Assembly: GCA_025362415.1 (NCBI GenBank) | Contig: JANYGM010000484.1 | Span: 1 to 7,039, forward strand | Source: a bacterium | GTDB lineage: Bacteria; Bacteroidota; Bacteroidia; Cytophagales; Thermonemataceae | Reading direction: 5' to 3' | DNA length: 7,039 nucleotides | Part shown: positions 7,030 through 7,039 of the stretch, piece by piece | Position numbering within the stretch: position 1 is the stretch's first letter | How the letters are laid out: every line of letters begins with the position of its first letter | The notes under the pieces: model-generated | What the model was told of the DNA's origin: nothing | Seen by the model: only the letters and a program-made list of their open reading frames with translations | Database searches by the model: none | Program-made: the position numbers and the translations under genes

Positions 7030-7039
7030 ATAACAGAAA

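Overview
The window looks like a piece of a Bacteroidota chromosome, most likely an AT-rich, Cytophagales-like gliding or marine relative. Four things point there: a C-terminal type IX secretion (T9SS) sorting domain, a Bacteroidota-type promoter (TTTG, 20-nt gap, TAnnTTTG), no Shine-Dalgarno sequence before either gene, and GC-rich GCCCCCTAGCCCCCGAAGGGGG-type intergenic palindromes in AT-rich DNA. The genus cannot be fixed from the sequence.

Layout, left to right. Positions 1-149 hold a complex palindromic element just downstream of thrS. Positions 150-2102 (minus strand) encode a complete threonyl-tRNA synthetase, thrS, with every expected zinc, motif and editing residue. Positions 2103-2471 are a 369-bp AT-rich divergent intergenic region with a good promoter candidate for the rightward gene and four copies of the heptamer TTCTTAG. 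Positions 2472-6956 (plus strand) encode one very large (1494 aa) secreted multidomain protein. Its order is signal peptide, short propeptide, M43 (pappalysin/cytophagalysin-type) metalloprotease, two Ig-like He_PIG modules, a jelly-roll (cleaved-adhesin / choice-of-anchor J type) domain, seven more He_PIG-like modules, and a T9SS type A sorting tail. Positions 6957-7039 hold a second, unrelated GC-rich inverted repeat that probably ends the transcript.

The two genes are divergent and show no functional link: thrS is housekeeping, the protease is an accessory exported enzyme. I see no undescribed system. The points most worth a second look are the alternative-pairing palindrome at the left edge, the regular two-cysteine pattern and recent internal duplications of the Ig-like modules, and a candidate cysteine-switch residue in the protease propeptide.
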